The translations under genes and the position numbers were made by a program. Of a stretch of 64,000 bases of DNA, positions 63,712 to 64,000 are shown piece after piece (the stretch's first letter is position 1; each line of letters starts with the position of its first letter). The notes beneath the pieces were generated by a model, which was given only the letters and a program-made list of their open reading frames with translations, did not search any database and had not been told where the DNA came from. The DNA comes from Megamerina dolium (Eukaryota; Arthropoda; Insecta; Diptera; Megamerinidae), in assembly GCA_963854835.1 (NCBI GenBank), contig OY978527.1:44528040-44592039 (forward strand), given 5' to 3'.

Positions 63712-64000
63712 ATGTATGAAATACAAATTTTTGATGTCAATTTACTGCTTACACGTGATACAACGAGCCGGTTGCTTTGGGTACAAAAATTTTTATAATG
63801 TTGAATTTTTGAACGAAAAAAGTTCAAAATTTCAAATCAAATGGTTTTTTGAAAATATACAAAATATCTTTGGTGTAAATTCTCTCATATCGTCTAAGCA
63901 ACCATGTGATTTGTATAACGTCATCAGAAACTTGCAAATTGACAATCACAGTACTTAATTGACAGCTGAATATTCTTTTATAGGTGATGGATAGTGATGG
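63712..64000. other. Right flank of window
   Basis: Short AT-rich sequence after the retrotransposon; a frame of 80 residues (63716-63958) has no recognised similarity and begins at the target-site duplication, so I do not call it a gene. Confidence 0.4.

Overview
The window is nuclear DNA of a higher (cyclorrhaphous) fly, most likely a tephritid fruit fly. Evidence: AT-rich intergenic DNA full of short microsatellites, small spliceosomal introns with GTAAGT-type donors, lipase-type yolk protein genes (a vitellogenin type of higher Diptera), and mariner, P-like, RTE and tRNA-SINE elements.

Layout. 1-302 (-): N-terminal part of a mariner/Tc1-type transposase-like reading frame running off the left edge. 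304-8512: non-coding DNA with a tRNA-derived SINE and hairpins. 8513-36421 (+): one giant group-VI chitinase gene, Cht6, resolved here into 13 coding exons whose splice phases all agree: signal peptide, GH18 domain, a CBM14 chitin-binding domain, about 5,500 residues of Thr/Ser/Asp/Glu-rich mucin-like sequence, and a second CBM14 in the last exon. 37149-49911: three lipase-type yolk protein genes, each with three exons (-, +, -). Between the second and third lie a ~155-bp-period repeat array and a P-like THAP transposon remnant split by a mariner. 50528-51805 (-): Rtc1/RCL1. 55299-59734: three paralogous GTSF1/Asterix-type CHHC zinc-finger genes (+, +, -). 60697-63709 (+): a young RTE-like non-LTR retrotransposon with one intact ORF and a 12-bp target-site duplication.

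Main result. The giant Cht6 exon is not one reading frame. Frame 0 stops at 17981-17983, and the rest (more than 2,700 codons, ending in exons that encode the second CBM14) lies in the -1 frame. The junction holds a textbook -1 programmed ribosomal frameshift signal: heptamer T TTT TTA (17953-17959) in the correct phase, a 7-nt spacer, and a perfect 9-bp GC-rich stem (17967-17975 with 17990-17998) whose loop contains the frame-0 stop. If real, frameshifting would set the ratio of a one-CBM chitinase of about 2,920 residues to a two-CBM form of about 6,190 residues. The competing explanation is a one-base deletion in the T6 run (sequencing error or mutation).

The neighbouring genes fit fly reproduction and cuticle biology: yolk proteins for the egg, GTSF1-like proteins for germline piRNA silencing, and Cht6 for cuticle and chitin organisation. 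They are not an operon-like system. No RNA gene, CRISPR array or prokaryotic feature was seen.
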